NCBI GenBank assembly: GCA_907163375.1
Contig: CAJQUW010007994.1
Coordinates: forward strand, 62,001-126,000
From: Prostheceraeus crozeri
Lineage: Eukaryota > Platyhelminthes > Polycladida > Euryleptidae
Length of the DNA stretch: 64,000 nt
Reading direction: 5' to 3'
A program made the translations under genes and the position numbers. Below, one piece after another: positions 43,101 through 55,705 of the stretch (position 1 is the stretch's first letter; each line of letters starts with the position of its first letter). A model generated the notes under the pieces. The model had not been told where the DNA came from. It was given only the letters and a program-made list of their open reading frames with translations, and searched no databases.

Positions 43101-45164
43101 AATCAACTAGAGCAATTTTAGGTCAGCCATAGCGAACCGACTAAAACTTTTCTCGAATCAGTAATTCGAATGAGTCGAAGCTTCATAGGTCCCTACTTCT
43201 AGCAAAAATAATTAAATCATTATTGTCTGCGTGCATTGTTGATTAACAATGCTTCATTTAGTGCACTGCAATATTCAGAAATGCATGTCATTGAGTTTAG
43301 CGCCAGGCAATGTACACAAATTGGTCGTTTTCTATCTCATAAATATGACATGAAAATCATGTATTAAAATTTATTTAATTAATTTTCTCTTAACTTTCTT
43401 TGAGATCCCATACTGACCACAATAGCGCTGTCCGTAATGATTATAAATCTATGGCGATGGAGCTTTCTGTTTTTTTACTCCTGGATTTTTTATTATTCGG
43501 ATGCTAAATGACAATCACTGCCATTACATTGTTTTTCATCAATGGCTACATTTTCAATAGCAGTTTTTATTTTAAATGAGGTGATTTGCACTCGCGGACT
43601 GCGTTCTCAATTCCACAATCGACTTCTACCTAACTCACCGAATTCTACCGACCGTCGAAATACCTTTGAATCAAAGACATACATTCATGATCAAAAGCCT
43701 AATCACATCAAAACTCAATCGAGCCATTGAAATGATTCAAAGGATTCTCTCTGATGATTACAATGCGAATCTCTATCCAATTTGACTTCTCATAAATATG
43801 AAACGAAACTTAATGTTGTAATCGATTATAATCGGAAATAATGTCCGTTATAAGGAACAAAACTCCTGTGATTGAGCATCCCTTTAAAGCAAATCTCCCC
43901 CATTGATCTAATCCTGATCTCCCAGCACTTTCAACGTCCTATCTGTATCTCTGATAACTACGTGGCACGCAATTAATCAACACAAATATTCGAATCCTCA
44001 CAAAAACGCAACGACAAAATCCTTAATTAGTTTTCAAATCAAAAGTCAATATCAGCATCTCATCAAAGTTGAAAGCTGACGAGATTGTTGGTTAACATTC
44101 ATCTCATGGATGCAACTTATAACAATCACAATTCACAGTATTAGGATGTGGGAGTTCGAATTACTATTGTTCTGCTCAAAACGAATCATTAATAATTAAA
44201 ATTCCTGATTAATACAGTCATTATAGAATATTTTCATCTATTGAGAATCACCTGGCCTTGCTATTCAGTAGAATTTTCATCTTCATTGTATATTCAATAG
44301 TTTTATGAGAAATTAAAAGCTTTGCAAATCTTGTTGTATGTTTGTAAAGCTCTCCGTATCCCGGTATACGTACCTGTAAATATTCAGGGTTGCGCGGCAC
44401 TTTCATAACTTGACAAAGACTCCATGGTTTTCAAATTACGGTAACTCTTTTTTGCAAATTAATGAAATTCTTTCACTTTCTATGCAACATTCAATTTCAA
44501 ACTTTCAACAGCATTCCGATCACAAAAATTATCCAAAACTACTCAACCGAAGTTACTGGATGAAAAATAATTGGAACAACTCAATCAACATGTCGATGCA
44601 TTTGTTGATGACAATTGCACTTATACCAGGAAAGCGAGAAAAATGAGAGGAATGTGGTCGAAATTGTAAAATCGGAATTGAAGTCAGTAACTTCTTGTCA
44701 AAAAGCTACATTGATATTACCATCATCACTACTGACCAATACTGCATTATATTTTTAAACAATATACTGGAATATCACTTCCGTCTCCTAGAATATTTAT
44801 TCTTCTTTTGCAAAATTTTCACCCATAGCACAGTAAACAGCCAAAAATAAAGTTGTGGGATGCTCAATGAATAACTTGATGATCACAAAAATAATAGTGA
44901 AATTTTCATTATCATTTTCATTTCACATCTTTGAAGAGTATTAAATTATCTCCATCAGAAACCTATTCCCACGTCTTTTGAAAGCATCAAGATTGAATTG
45001 GTCAGATAAAGTGATCTGAAGGAAGCTGATTTCAAAGATGTGCTGAGAGAGGAAAAAGCGCTTTCAGCGCCTCAACGGGCATGAAATTTTTAAGTTCGCA
45101 TGATGACACGTGGGTGACATGTGTATGCTTCTGGAAATCTTGGACTTGGGCACGCACTATCTCA
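37154..45164. other. 8 kb of AT-rich DNA, no gene seen
   Basis: No open frame with a domain, no RNA gene, and no clear repeat apart from a small hairpin (42518-42583). Frames at 37970-38236, 41557-41748, 43542-43730 and 44410-44646 were read and show no recognisable family. Confidence 0.55.
42518..42583. repeat. GC-rich hairpin
   Basis: GGGCAAGAAAAT near 42519 pairs with ATTTTCTTGCCC near 42569. The interior holds GAAATTCTCGCCCGC and CGGACTCGGATTTC, more GC-rich than the surroundings. Function unknown. Confidence 0.55.
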
Positions 45165-45172
45165 CTGCAGGT

Positions 45173-46234
45173 TAAAGATGAGCGATCCTACCCGAAACCC
45201 CACCCAAACCCGAACCCGACCCGAAACCCGAATGCTCGGGTTGGGGTAGAGCAATTAAGAACTCGGGTCGAGTCGGGTAGGATTATCTCTTTTATCTAAA
45301 ACCCGAAAAAATCCGGAATCGGGTTTTTTCGAGTTGGAGCATACACATTTGAAAAATGTTTAGAACTTTAGAAAATATTTTCTGCAAAGTTAGTACTGTT
45401 TCATGTAGTTTAATAAAGTTTTTCAAGAAATTGTGGCTTATCACATTATTCTCATGGTGAATTATTGATCTAATATAATACTTTGCGCTACATATTTTGC
45501 GTCTAAAACAACGAAAGATCATCAAATTAATTGTCAAATTAATCAAATTATCAAATTAATTGAATCTGTTCTTGTGGTCTCTAAAGGCCTCATTCTCATA
45601 ATGACATGTAGATCGTGTCTCGCAGAATGGACGGAAAGAAATGAAATTTAATTTGAGATAAGCTTTACATAGGAGCGGAAGCTTAACTATACATCAAATA
45701 TTATATAATTGAAATTTTAGCATCTATCTGCAGAATTATGTTGTTACATGTAGTGATGCAGCTCAGCTGCTCGGACCTTGACATCTTCTTTAACATGGAG
45801 AGTCAAAGTGTCTCAATCAGAGTTTGAAGGAGTATGCTGCAACTCCTATAATATATCGCGAAGCAGTCGATTTTTTTGCAAAGATGCCGAATTTTGTCAT
45901 GTACTGTAGGTTATATTAATTTCGTGGGTAATTATGCTACTTATTTAGTATTTGTTTAAATACTTTATTAGCCTAGAGAAAATAATATACTAACTACTGC
46001 GTATTTTAATAAAATACTAAAATAATACTACTAAGAAGTTAGACTACCGCCCGGTATCACACTAGGATCAAGCATTAGGTTCATATATAGAAATGTTTCT
46101 GATTTTTCGAATATAATCGGGTCGGGGTCGGCTCGGGTTCTGGCACTCTTTGTCGGGTTCGTGTTAAAATTTTGTTCGACTCCGAATCCGAATTTCATCC
46201 GAATTTTTGGAACCCGACCCGACGCTCATCTTTA
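45173..46234. mobile_element. non-autonomous hAT with ACCCGA subterminal repeats
   Basis: Ends TAAAGATGAGCG and CGCTCATCTTTA are perfect 12-bp inverted repeats. Flanking octamers CTGCAGGT (45165-45172) and CTGCAGAT (46235-46242) match at seven of eight. ACCCGA/TCGGGT words are clustered in the first 150 and last 110 bp, as expected for transposase-binding subterminal repeats. There is no recognisable transposase; the minus frame 45292-45546 shows no motif. Confidence 0.92.
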
Positions 46235-46242
46235 CTGCAGAT

Positions 46243-47405
46243 TAATAATGTTGTATCATTTTTACTACACTAATGCTGTATTCAAATGAAGAATGTGACA
46301 TAAAACGTCATTATCAATTACACTTTCAGCGGCGATCTACAAAACGAAATTGCTAAATATTTCATCTGAGCATTGTTAAGAAATTGACTTGTTTATCTAA
46401 GTGAATATTTTAATTCTACTGATGTGTTCTTGTGTTTTTTTAACTGCACGGTGTCAGAAACAGTTTGCCCATCCGCGCGTTCTTCTTCTGTTATCATGTA
46501 GATTTATACGACAGCAAAAACCTATATATCTAATCCTGAATAATACATGCAATGGTTCCATAAAAGGCAACTTCGACTAATCTCTGCTAGGTGTAGCAAT
46601 TACGCCAGCATCGGTTACTTGAACTACATACTACAGAAGGATAATGAGCGAAAGACCAGAAAGCGACTTAAAAAGTGAGAAATTGCCAAAGCGCTTTTTC
46701 ATGGTCGCTATCAATCGTCAGAGGTAGGCGGAGCTATCCACGAGTGCTGCAAACTCACAGCAAAACGACAAAACCTCTTGTCATAATAACAATTCACCGA
46801 CGTGATATCAGGGAGCATGATTTTTCATACCTTTGACCTCTGGGAGAGTGAGATACTTGGGAATAAAATCAACCTAGTAATCGAATTTTGTCATTTCAAT
46901 GCCATTTAGCGTTTTGGCGCACATTAAAGGAATGCGCTGCTTCAAAAATACCCGATGTATATCGAAGCAGATTAATTTCTGATTGTAATTGGAGGAGTGG
47001 CGCCATATACCATGACGTGAATTAACTTGAAAGCCACCGACACTAATTAACATTTTGTTATCCACAAATTCATATGGAAATGAAAGTAAAAAGTGCGCTA
47101 CCGATTACTTTCTCTTCTGTCCACTTTATCTGACAGTTCATGATAAAATTGCTGACATTACCGCCAATTTCACCGATCATTGGTGTCTCCTGCTTTATGT
47201 GTATTCAACTGGATGACTTTAACATTGTTGAGTCGCGTAATAACAGTACGGAGATAAATCACGGCATATTATACAACAAATTAATCTGCAAGAATTCCAA
47301 TGTTATTCTAAGGACACAACTTGCAGATAAGAACAGCAGCAGACAGGAAAGCCAAACCGGAGACATATTTAAGGAATGCAATGTTCTAAATATAGTGATG
47401 TGGTG
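46243..47405. other. no gene seen
   Basis: AT-rich DNA. The plus frame 47140-47451 runs into the LINE end and has no motif. Confidence 0.5.
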
Positions 47406-48420
47406 CCCCTATCAAATCAAATCGTCTTTATTTGCTTCACAAGTGCGGTGAGCGCATTACAATAATACAAAAGTCAAATATGTATAAAATTTAAAGAGAG
47501 ATAAAATCATGCAAAAAATGAGAACTACGGACAACACTTGATAAACGAATTAGCAAAACGTTTCGTCTTAGTCTTAGGTCGTTTCAAACTGCATTGTTGT
47601 CTACACACACGTTGACGATCAAGAAAAAATTGACGAAGAGGATGCGTTGCATGCAAAGTCACTTCTCGAAGCAAATTTTTACAAAGACGATCACCAAAGG
47701 TAAATAGGGATGATGAAATCGCAATGATGCGAAAGATTCGTTTTTCAACCCGCAGAAGACGCTCTCGCAAATAGTCCGTTGCGTTACAAAAGTAGGATAT
47801 GCGTAAAGTAAAATTGGACGAATAAAACTCATATACGCCATAAATAATATATCAGTCGGACAATTAGCTCTTTTTAAATGCAGAATAAGATAAATCCGTT
47901 TAGAGGCCTTCTTAACAAGATGATCTACATGCAAATTCCATTTCATGTTTGACGTGAATATACAGCCCAAAATGTTCATACAATTAACATTCTCTGAATA
48001 AATATTATCACAAATGCGAACTGGTTCAACAACTAAAGACTTTTTAGTTATAATGTTCATGACACTGCATTTAGAAAAATTTAGACATAAACCGTCTTTG
48101 TTTGACCATTGCATCACATTGTTCATTTCGAGCTGCAAAGAGTCATCCGACGTATCTCTGATGAAATGCAGAAATGTTAAATCATCCGCATATTTCTGAA
48201 GTATTGAATTGGAACACACTGTAGACAATGAATTCATGACCAGACAAAATAGAACAGGGCCAATAACACTCCCTTGGGCGACCCCACTTGTTGCATGAGC
48301 CCAAGATGATTCAGCACCTTGATTCATTATTGAGATGTGCCTTGTGTTAAAAGTTGGACTCCAAAGATATTCAAGATGTTAAGATGTTAAAGAATTTCAA
48401 GTATCACAGGAGTTCGAGTT
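47406..48420 (-). mobile_element. CR1/L2-like LINE, 5'-truncated
   Basis: Minus strand: WSPTFNTRHISIMNQGAE, then ATSGVAQGSVIGPVLFCLV (motif B), ILQKYADDLTFLHFI (catalytic YADD), LCLNFSKCSVMNI, MNILGCIFTSNMKWNLHVDH and SFIRPILLYAYPTF. A second frame gives RVEKRIFRIIA, HPLRQFFLDR and RFANSFIKCC at the C-terminus. The 3' end reads AATAAAGACGATTTGATTTG, the short tandem tail typical of CR1/L2 elements. One frameshift lies near 47740-47760 and a stop near 48385. The endonuclease and first half of RT are absent. The encoded RT would prime on nicked target DNA. Confidence 0.88.
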
Positions 48421-49825
48421 ATGTATAATAAAATGCAGAAAATGTAACACGCGTCTTATGAGTACATGCAAGAATTTCATGCAATACATTTTTATATAGA
48501 ATCGTAAGGAAGGAATCAGTTCATCGTTCAATCTAAGCAACGTCGCTAAATGCAAATTCCAAAAGAACGCAATCCTGACTAATATTTGAATTCATAAATC
48601 AATGCATATAAAATTTTATCAATGCCGGCCTTGTCAAGAAGATCATATTTTCATCAGAAAATCAGTTATATTGATTTTTCGTTCTTCATGTTCTTTTTTT
48701 CTTAGTTTTTTGAGATAGCCATCTGTGGACAAAAAGCGGTTTATTGCTTATTCAGCAACCAAACAATGATCACTGCCATTTTCTATGACTAGGTTATGCC
48801 TGCTTACTAAATTTGTTAGAATGATTATACGTCTTTCATCATTAAATCTTCCGTCGGTCAAATCCACGAGATTTCAATTTAAATAATTATTAAAATAAGA
48901 GTATACTTTAATAACATCTCATTCAACTAAGAATTTGCTACGGGATCATTTCTTAATAAATGAAAAGTCAATTTTCATCAATAATCAAAGGCTTTTGCGG
49001 GATGAACGTCAATAGTTAGGTGACTGAACGTTTCACTCCTGAGACTTCCAATTTTTGATAGCTCGTGGTAGGCAAGGCTTGAAAAAGTTGTCCTCACGTA
49101 AGATGCGTCTAAAGGAACTTGCAGATCGAAGTACTAATGATTCGGTGAATGATCCTGTGGCTCTGTAGTTTGAAGATCAGAATAACATATTTTTTTAGAA
49201 ACGGAAAATATGGGAATGGAAATTAACTTGGACATTTTCATTTTGAATTCATTCCATTCAAAATGGAAGCATCTATCGCTAGAGTATCATTACTATTGCT
49301 ATGAAATTCAAAACGTCATATCATGTAAGGTTAGTTGAAGCTTGGTTTGCAGCGTTTTAAAATTTTTAAAAATAACACCTAAAATACGATATCGTACCTA
49401 AAACAGAAAATATCGGGAAGAAAAAATGCAATTTCATCTTTTCAAGTCCTATAAAATAGGCTATCAGTCCGATTTCCTATGCTATGAACAATTGCCATAC
49501 CTAAGTCACTATGATTACCGAGATATCTTTCTACATACTATAAATACTTTTCTATGTCCAAACCATGGACTCCTAGATAAATAACACCTGGACTATCAGT
49601 CAAAAAGGGAAGGTGTACATCAGGGACTAATCTCTTGAACATCATGCTATAAAGCAATTGGCGTTTTTATTTAATTGACAAATGTATGATAAGCAAAATT
49701 TACATTTTTGGGTAGCAATGGGACATTTACTATATCATGAATATATTTCTCACTTAAGATGTATATTTGGTAAATATTCGAGGTTGGAAATAATAACGTA
49801 GGCTCATGCATTCTAAATTCTAATT
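48421..49825. other. no gene seen
   Basis: AT-rich spacer between the LINE end and the SINE cluster. Confidence 0.5.
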
Positions 49826-50053
49826 CCGGCGCTGTGGCCTTGTGGTAGAGTGTTCGCTCTGCGTCCGGGAGACCTTGGTTCGAACCTTGGTCGGGTCAAA
49901 CCTAAGACTCTTAAAATAGGTACACTCTGCGTTCTCGCTAAACACTCAGCACAAAAAGAATGAATGTGGGATAAATGGAACTCGGCCACATGGAAGAGCG
50001 GTGTTTCACCGAATGTGCTTCCGAGTATAAACAAGGAACATTTATTTTTTTAT
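49826..50053 (+). repeat. tRNA-derived SINE, family 2
   Basis: Head with box A TGGCCTTGTGGTAGAGTGTT and box B GGTTCGAACCTTGG in tRNA-like spacing, then a unique body (CTCGGCCACATGGAAGAGCG) and an end AACATTTATTTTTTTATTTT. Boxes A and B are the internal RNA polymerase III promoter. It lies 55 bp from a family 1 SINE in the opposite orientation. Confidence 0.85.
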
Positions 50054-50107
50054 TTTATTTTAAATACTTCTAAGTGCATCTATATTGAGATACAATGATA
50101 GAATGAA

Positions 50108-50285
50108 AAAAATGAAGCTTTTACGTCACTACTCCCCATATTTTGGGCTTGGACGGTGCTGACATAGTCAGAGTAATGGACCGTTGTAGTACTTTTAGTC
50201 CGGATGCCCTTCCTGCCGACTTCCAATGACACCTACGGGGCTCGACCTCAGGACCAAAAGATCTCTAGGCCAAGCACTTAACCAC
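50108..50285 (-). repeat. tRNA-derived SINE, family 1, copy 2 (5'-truncated)
   Basis: Matches copy 1 (19738-19925) closely, including GTCCGGATGCCCTTCCTGC and GGGGCTCGACCTCAGGACCA on the plus strand. It stops within box A at CACTTAACCA, so the first part of the tRNA head is missing. Confidence 0.85.
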
Positions 50286-50793
50286 ATATTGATTATAATA
50301 CAACCTAATATTGATAATAAATACAATATTGACTCTTTTGACATTAAATATTCATATTTTATTTCTTGAACCAGATGTTTAGCCATACAGTTCTCACAAT
50401 ATTTAAATTTGTCGGCAGTACGCTCAGAAAAATTACGTGATGTAAGCCAAATGTACAAAGAAAAATGGACGGGTATAAAACACATTATTTTCTTGAGATT
50501 TTGCATTGCATGTAAATTGTATGTGCATGTATGCATTGCATGCAAGCCACTTAATTTGTCACATAGAATTGTCTATAATCCCTATCGCACCATAAACAAA
50601 TAAAAGTGGTTTCAAAAAAATAGAAGACAATTTCAAAGCGATTAAAGCCAACTTCATGCAACAATTGAGTTACTTCCGTGCACGATCGTATACAGGCTTT
50701 CATCATGCTAGAGATCAAAGTGCACTGGAAAAATCAGCAACTTTGCCTTTATTATTTCATAAAAGCTTTTTCATCATAAAGTAGCGTCGTCTT
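50286..50793. other. no gene seen
   Basis: AT-rich, with TGCATG-rich sequence near 50505-50545. Confidence 0.5.
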
Positions 50794-51152
50794 TGCAATT
50801 AACAACAATGAAATTAAATAAACGATAGATCAAATTGCCATGCAAAAGATGTGCGGCTGGTATTATTCGAACCTACGACCAAGGTTAACTAGACCTGTGC
50901 TCTAACCAACTGAGCCACGAGCCACTTACGCGACTCTGTCAATTGGCAGGATCAAACCCTCACCACCACACATCAGTTGTCAAGGCAATAATAATCAATG
51001 AATAAATAACACGTCACAATTTTGTGACCGTCGACATTAAGGCAAGTAGCGGGGATCGATGGTCCACCAAAGCATCTTAAACCATGTCGTGAATGCAATT
51101 AACAACAATGAAATTAAATAAACGATAGATCAAATTCCCATGCAAAAGATGT
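50794..51152. repeat. tRNA-like insertion bracketed by 59-bp direct repeats
   Basis: Positions 50794-50852 and 51094-51152 are the same 59 bp, starting TGCAATTAACAACAATGAAA, with one mismatch seen (CAAATTGCCA versus CAAATTCCCA). The 241 bp between hold a tRNA-like unit on the minus strand (50853-50930) and unfamiliar sequence. A 59-bp target duplication would be far longer than usual for a SINE; a tandem duplication or a terminal-repeat element is the alternative. Confidence 0.85.
50853..50930 (-). repeat. tRNA-like sequence (probable SINE head, not a working tRNA)
   Basis: Minus strand reads CTCGTGGCTCAGTTGGTTAG then AGCACAGGTCTAGTTAACCT and GTAGGTTCGAAT. Box A and box B are good and an anticodon-like loop CTAGTTA is present, but the T stem and acceptor stem do not pair well. 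A decayed tRNA gene is also possible. Confidence 0.6.
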
Positions 51153-51722
51153 AATTGTCTCAATGAATTCTGTACCACAGTATATTCGACTATTCGACTC
51201 TTTTACAGTGTACTTCTTATGTCATTTGTAAAGCCTCATGCCCATTGTTCAAATATTTTAGCATAGTGTACAGGCAGGAGAATTTAGCAAGAAGTATTGT
51301 TGGTCATGTAATCACACTAATGCACTACTGGAATACAGAACGAAGGCTCTTTCTTATTCACTTGTGCATGAAACACTGTGTCCTCTGTACTTTTGGATTC
51401 AGGATAGAGAGAAGGCCAATATCATAAGTTCAGATTAAAAAGTGCATGGCATTTGCTACATCTTCAAGAAGCAGCCACTGTTTCAACTAGAATCAGCTAG
51501 CTATTTTCCTCTGTTCACCGAATTTTAATAAGTATGCTCTAAAGAACATCTCTCACGAGTTATTTTTGGACGAGTTATTTTTGGACAACAAGTGTCAGTC
51601 ACATATTGATTGGCTTCAATTAAATGGATATCGCAGTTCACCATTTTACGAAAGATGACCAAAACCATTGATGTCTGGTAGAAGCATTCCTTGAAATAGC
51701 CTGATGCTCTATTAAATGAAAA
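51153..51722. other. no gene seen
   Basis: AT-rich spacer. A short tandem repeat of CGAGTTATTTTTGGA lies near 51556-51590. Confidence 0.5.
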
Positions 51723-52813
51723 TTTGGATCAATGGATCCACTCAAATAAGTTGAATCCGTATACGGTAAATGTACACTACATACCGGAATAACGTACACG
51801 GAATGACCATCTTTCAATATTTCACTTGAGGCTACTGCTTGATATATAGCCTCTGGTTCTCATACGATGATGAAAGTCATCCCAGTAGCCATTTATAATA
51901 GAATATAATGCTTACTAATTTAAATTATTAGTTAAAGTAGTCCTAATGAGGACTGATGGCGTTCTCCAATCCGCAAGTGTACAAAGGCAATGCTACTGTA
52001 ACCATTGGATTAATCAGTTCTTAAAAGAACTCAATGTAGCTTGCTCGTGGCAACGAATTAAAATTGATCAGCTTTGGCCCAATATCTGGTAAAAATGGAA
52101 ATCTTAAGACTTGTAATACTACTCATTCCTCATTCTTGCTGATAATATACTAATACCATAGATTCCAAACACTGCCGTATACACGTTCAAAACAGACGTC
52201 TAATATACTGTACCGACTACAGATGCTGATAGTGGAAATAGAATAAGACAATGGTCACCATAGGTTAAGGAAATTAAAATTGGATATTATAAAACAACAG
52301 GAAACCGATGAATCAAAATTGGAAAAGTGGAGGTAAAATATGGAAATACAACGATACTACTACACCGATTACAAGTGAACTATATCTGACACTACACAAA
52401 GTGGATAATGGTAAGAGTGGATAAGTGGAAAGTGGATAATGGAGGTAAACAATAGAACTACAATGACACTCTACTACACCGAAAGCAATGAAACTATACA
52501 CACTATACCTAAGACTACACATGGAAAATACTATCTCTTCACTTGAATTTGTTATCGCCAGTTTCTTCATCCGTCTATAGTACTTCATGTAATTCCACAT
52601 TTCTTCATTTGAATTACAATACATCGACCACTACTTCAGCTACCGATTAAGGGATATAAAACATAATACTGCAGTCCGTCAGTCATCAGCAGGTACTCGT
52701 CTAGTTGTGTTTCGACCCCTAACCTGAACACTCAAACCCGGACGAGCGTTGTCCCACACATAGTGGCTGACAAAATACTGAATAGGTAATGATATGTCTT
52801 GAAAGATATGTCA
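51723..52813 (+). repeat. interspersed repeat family, copy B
   Basis: Nearly identical to 2532-3686 in the same orientation, from TTTGGATCAATGG to CTTGAAAGATATGTCA. It lacks the 58-bp insertion and keeps a single GGTAAGAG at 52410-52417. The minus open frames shared with copy A (such as 52313-52624) have no recognisable motif and are probably not genes. The conserved hairpin near its end spans 52696-52746. Confidence 0.9.
52696..52746. other. conserved hairpin near the end of repeat copy B
   Basis: CTCGTCT at 52696-52702 pairs with GGACGAG at 52740-52746 at six of seven positions. Loop as in copy A. Confidence 0.55.
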
Positions 52814-55539
52814 ACATACAACAAAGTTGCGAATTCAGAATGTCAATATCTTATTTGAAAATTACAACCGGTAACTTGATGCCTCTGACATCTCTTAATA
52901 AAATAAGCATATTTCATCACAAATTATTATCTGAGCATTTCATTAACGTTTCTTCATACCTTCACAATTTATATGGAATTTCTGCATTGATTGAAATGTT
53001 CAGAATGGGCGATAATTGGCTATCGCTTTCTGGGATTTCTTGTTGGAACCCCTTGCTGCTTCCTTTGGAAAAATCCTTTTAAACCACTTTTTCATAACCT
53101 TTTTGCTCTTTACATGACATTTATGTCCACTGTTGCAATCATGAGCGCAGTACTTACTTCACCACTCTCACATTTTGTCATCTGATTTTGTAACAAAGTA
53201 GCTGATAAACATGAATGTTGGACTCTGATGCACGCAAAAATTTTGAATTTTACTTGGTTGATACAGGTGCTGTACATCTGAGAGTTCATGGTCCAAACCC
53301 ATGACTATATCTAAATTTCAAAATAGTTTGCGAAGTTCTACTCCTTTTATATCCTCTGATGCGGCCTGAGTAGGCGAAAATGGAAGACATGAACTTTACC
53401 ACAAAGCGCAAGACTTTTTACATTTTTCATATTGTTCTTCTGTCGTGCTATTTTAAAGGAACTTTAAAATGGTCACCATTCGTTAAGGAAATTAAAACTG
53501 GATGTTGTGAAACTGACAGCTTCGTGAAGAAATTTGGAATGAATTGGAATTTTTTGTCATAAAACTGATATAAGTTGATTCGACATTCCATTATTTTGGA
53601 ATTATTTATAATGAGCAAAGGCATTTTATCACAGCTTTATCATTGCCTGAGGATTATCTTGACTTCACACCTCAGCATCAGATATGATCCAATTCGCTAT
53701 TTACACTATTTGTAGTTCTGGGCACTAAGGATCTTTATTTGCCCTCCCGTTCACTTGGCTTCTTTTTTTACTATCTGCCTACAGACAGTACTGATTGTAC
53801 AATTCGCATGTAAATGTTGGCCGCATAAGTCATGACCAAAGAAATCTACTTGTATAGTCCTAGAAGTCTATGGCCTCATGCATGCCAAAATTAACTATAT
53901 GCTGCTGTGCTATGAATTTGAATTCAGTTGCTCCATGTAGTTTTATGTGAATGCTGCTAAAAAGAGGCACCAGTGAGTATTTGTAACAAATTTGTAAATA
54001 TGTGTCTCTAACATTTGTACACACGTTGCAGATAGTTTGCGTACATTAAAGTAAAGTGACTTAAAATCAACCCCTTTTCAAAGCGTCACTACACTATTAA
54101 AGCATCTCCAGATAAAAGTCTGCTTTTCAAGTTAATTGTTCAAATTATGCATTTTAAAAAACTTAAACGAAGAAAAATGTCTTCCATATAATTTTGATAT
54201 AAAATAATGCATGCAATTGACTACCTTCAAATACTACTGATAAGCCTGATAGCATAGTGATTATAAACCTGATTAATTAATGATAATTATTACCAAGTAA
54301 TTGTAACTACGAACAGGCATACATGTAGGTTGATAAAATTCTGATAATTTACAAACATGTTGGATAACTTTAGTGACATACATCATTGTAATTAGGGCCT
54401 ACACAACTAATTTTTTTTGATTCACTGTTAACTTCTACATGAAACCAAAGGTTAATCGTTTGAGTCCGGACTTTTTAATCAGGCCTATCATATCATCAAA
54501 GAAAGTAATCTGAAAATATATGGTTATGAGCATCAGCAACCTTAAATGAACAATGATAGCTAGGAAAGCGACTCAAATGTAACGTGCGTAATTTATGGAA
54601 TTGCCCCTATGGACAAAATATGTAAAAGCATCTATCCGAAACCTACTTATGAACCAAATGAATTTGTATGTACACTGTACAAGTCTTAGTTAGATGTATT
54701 CTTTAAACAGACTTTCAAATGACGAAGCATGAATCATTTTCTCTTCAGGGACACTTAATCGATTCATCGTGTCTAGAACTTAACAGTCAATTATTATCTT
54801 ATTCACACCTGCTAAAATATTTCGAGTTCTATTATGTTTCGAGAATATTATTGCTTAAACTTTTTCCATATTTGAAATTATCCTATTCAAGTCCTGAATT
54901 TGTTTAACGATTCACAATATTTCCTAACACTCGTCATAAAAGCAAGCCTATATCTCAGTTCGTGCAGAACAAAGTAAGGGTTGTAGTGATTGGTGACCGT
55001 GAATTGGTTTAACTTTCAAAAGGATTTTTGCTGACGGGATTAAGAAATCACAGCGAATAATCTTGGACTGCTGCTCATCGACAGATGGTGCACACTGTGT
55101 ATCACTTTACATGTCAACATAATCTCTCTGTTGTGACGACTGAATGATTCAAATATTTCTCAACCTTGTTTTCCTGACCTGACTGCAGCAATTCAGCAAA
55201 TACATTCAAGGATCCAGTAATGATAGTCGAATGAGTAATTCCTCGTGGAAAATTGCAATGAAGTAAAATGAATTGTGTCCGTAGACATCAGGAAACGACA
55301 CAGCTCAATTTTCAAATTATAACTTTTACTCGGTTGAAAAGAATAAAACAACCCTTTTAACCGCCAAAATTTCCAGTTGCCCGTCGATATTAGAAACAGA
55401 CAGTTCTTAGTATAGTAAAACACAAAGAATCTTGCTTTTGAGGGGAATTTCAAACTTCTTTGAGACAGCTCACAATTTCGCATTTCCTGAAATCCTCTTT
55501 GTGTGATTGTCGGTTCAATCAGTGGTCAGATGATGAACT
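52814..55539. other. no gene seen
   Basis: AT-rich DNA; frames at 52789-53185 and 53380-53562 have no recognisable domain. Confidence 0.5.
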
Positions 55540-55705
55540 CCTTAACTGAGGGCTTGTACGGTGCAGACTTTATCAGACTTTTGTTGTAGAGGTCAGATAC
55601 TTTCAGTCCGGATGCCCTTCCTGCCGACTTCAAATAATACTTTCGGGGCTCGACCACAAGACTAAAAGATTACATGGCCAAACGCCAAACCAATGTGGCA
55701 AGAAG
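55540..55705 (-). repeat. tRNA-derived SINE, family 1, copy 3 (diverged)
   Basis: Plus strand contains CAGTCCGGATGCCCTTCCTG, CTTTCGGGGCTCGACCACAA and CCAATGTGGCA, matching the core, box B and box A of copy 1 with many substitutions. Oldest of the three copies here. Confidence 0.8.

Noticed and set aside
45190-45310. Telomere-like ACCCGA repeats
   Set aside because: They lie symmetrically at both ends of an element with inverted ends and a matched octamer duplication, so they are subterminal transposon repeats.
50853-50930. A functional tRNA gene
   Set aside because: The T stem and acceptor stem do not pair; the promoter boxes alone are expected in a SINE head.
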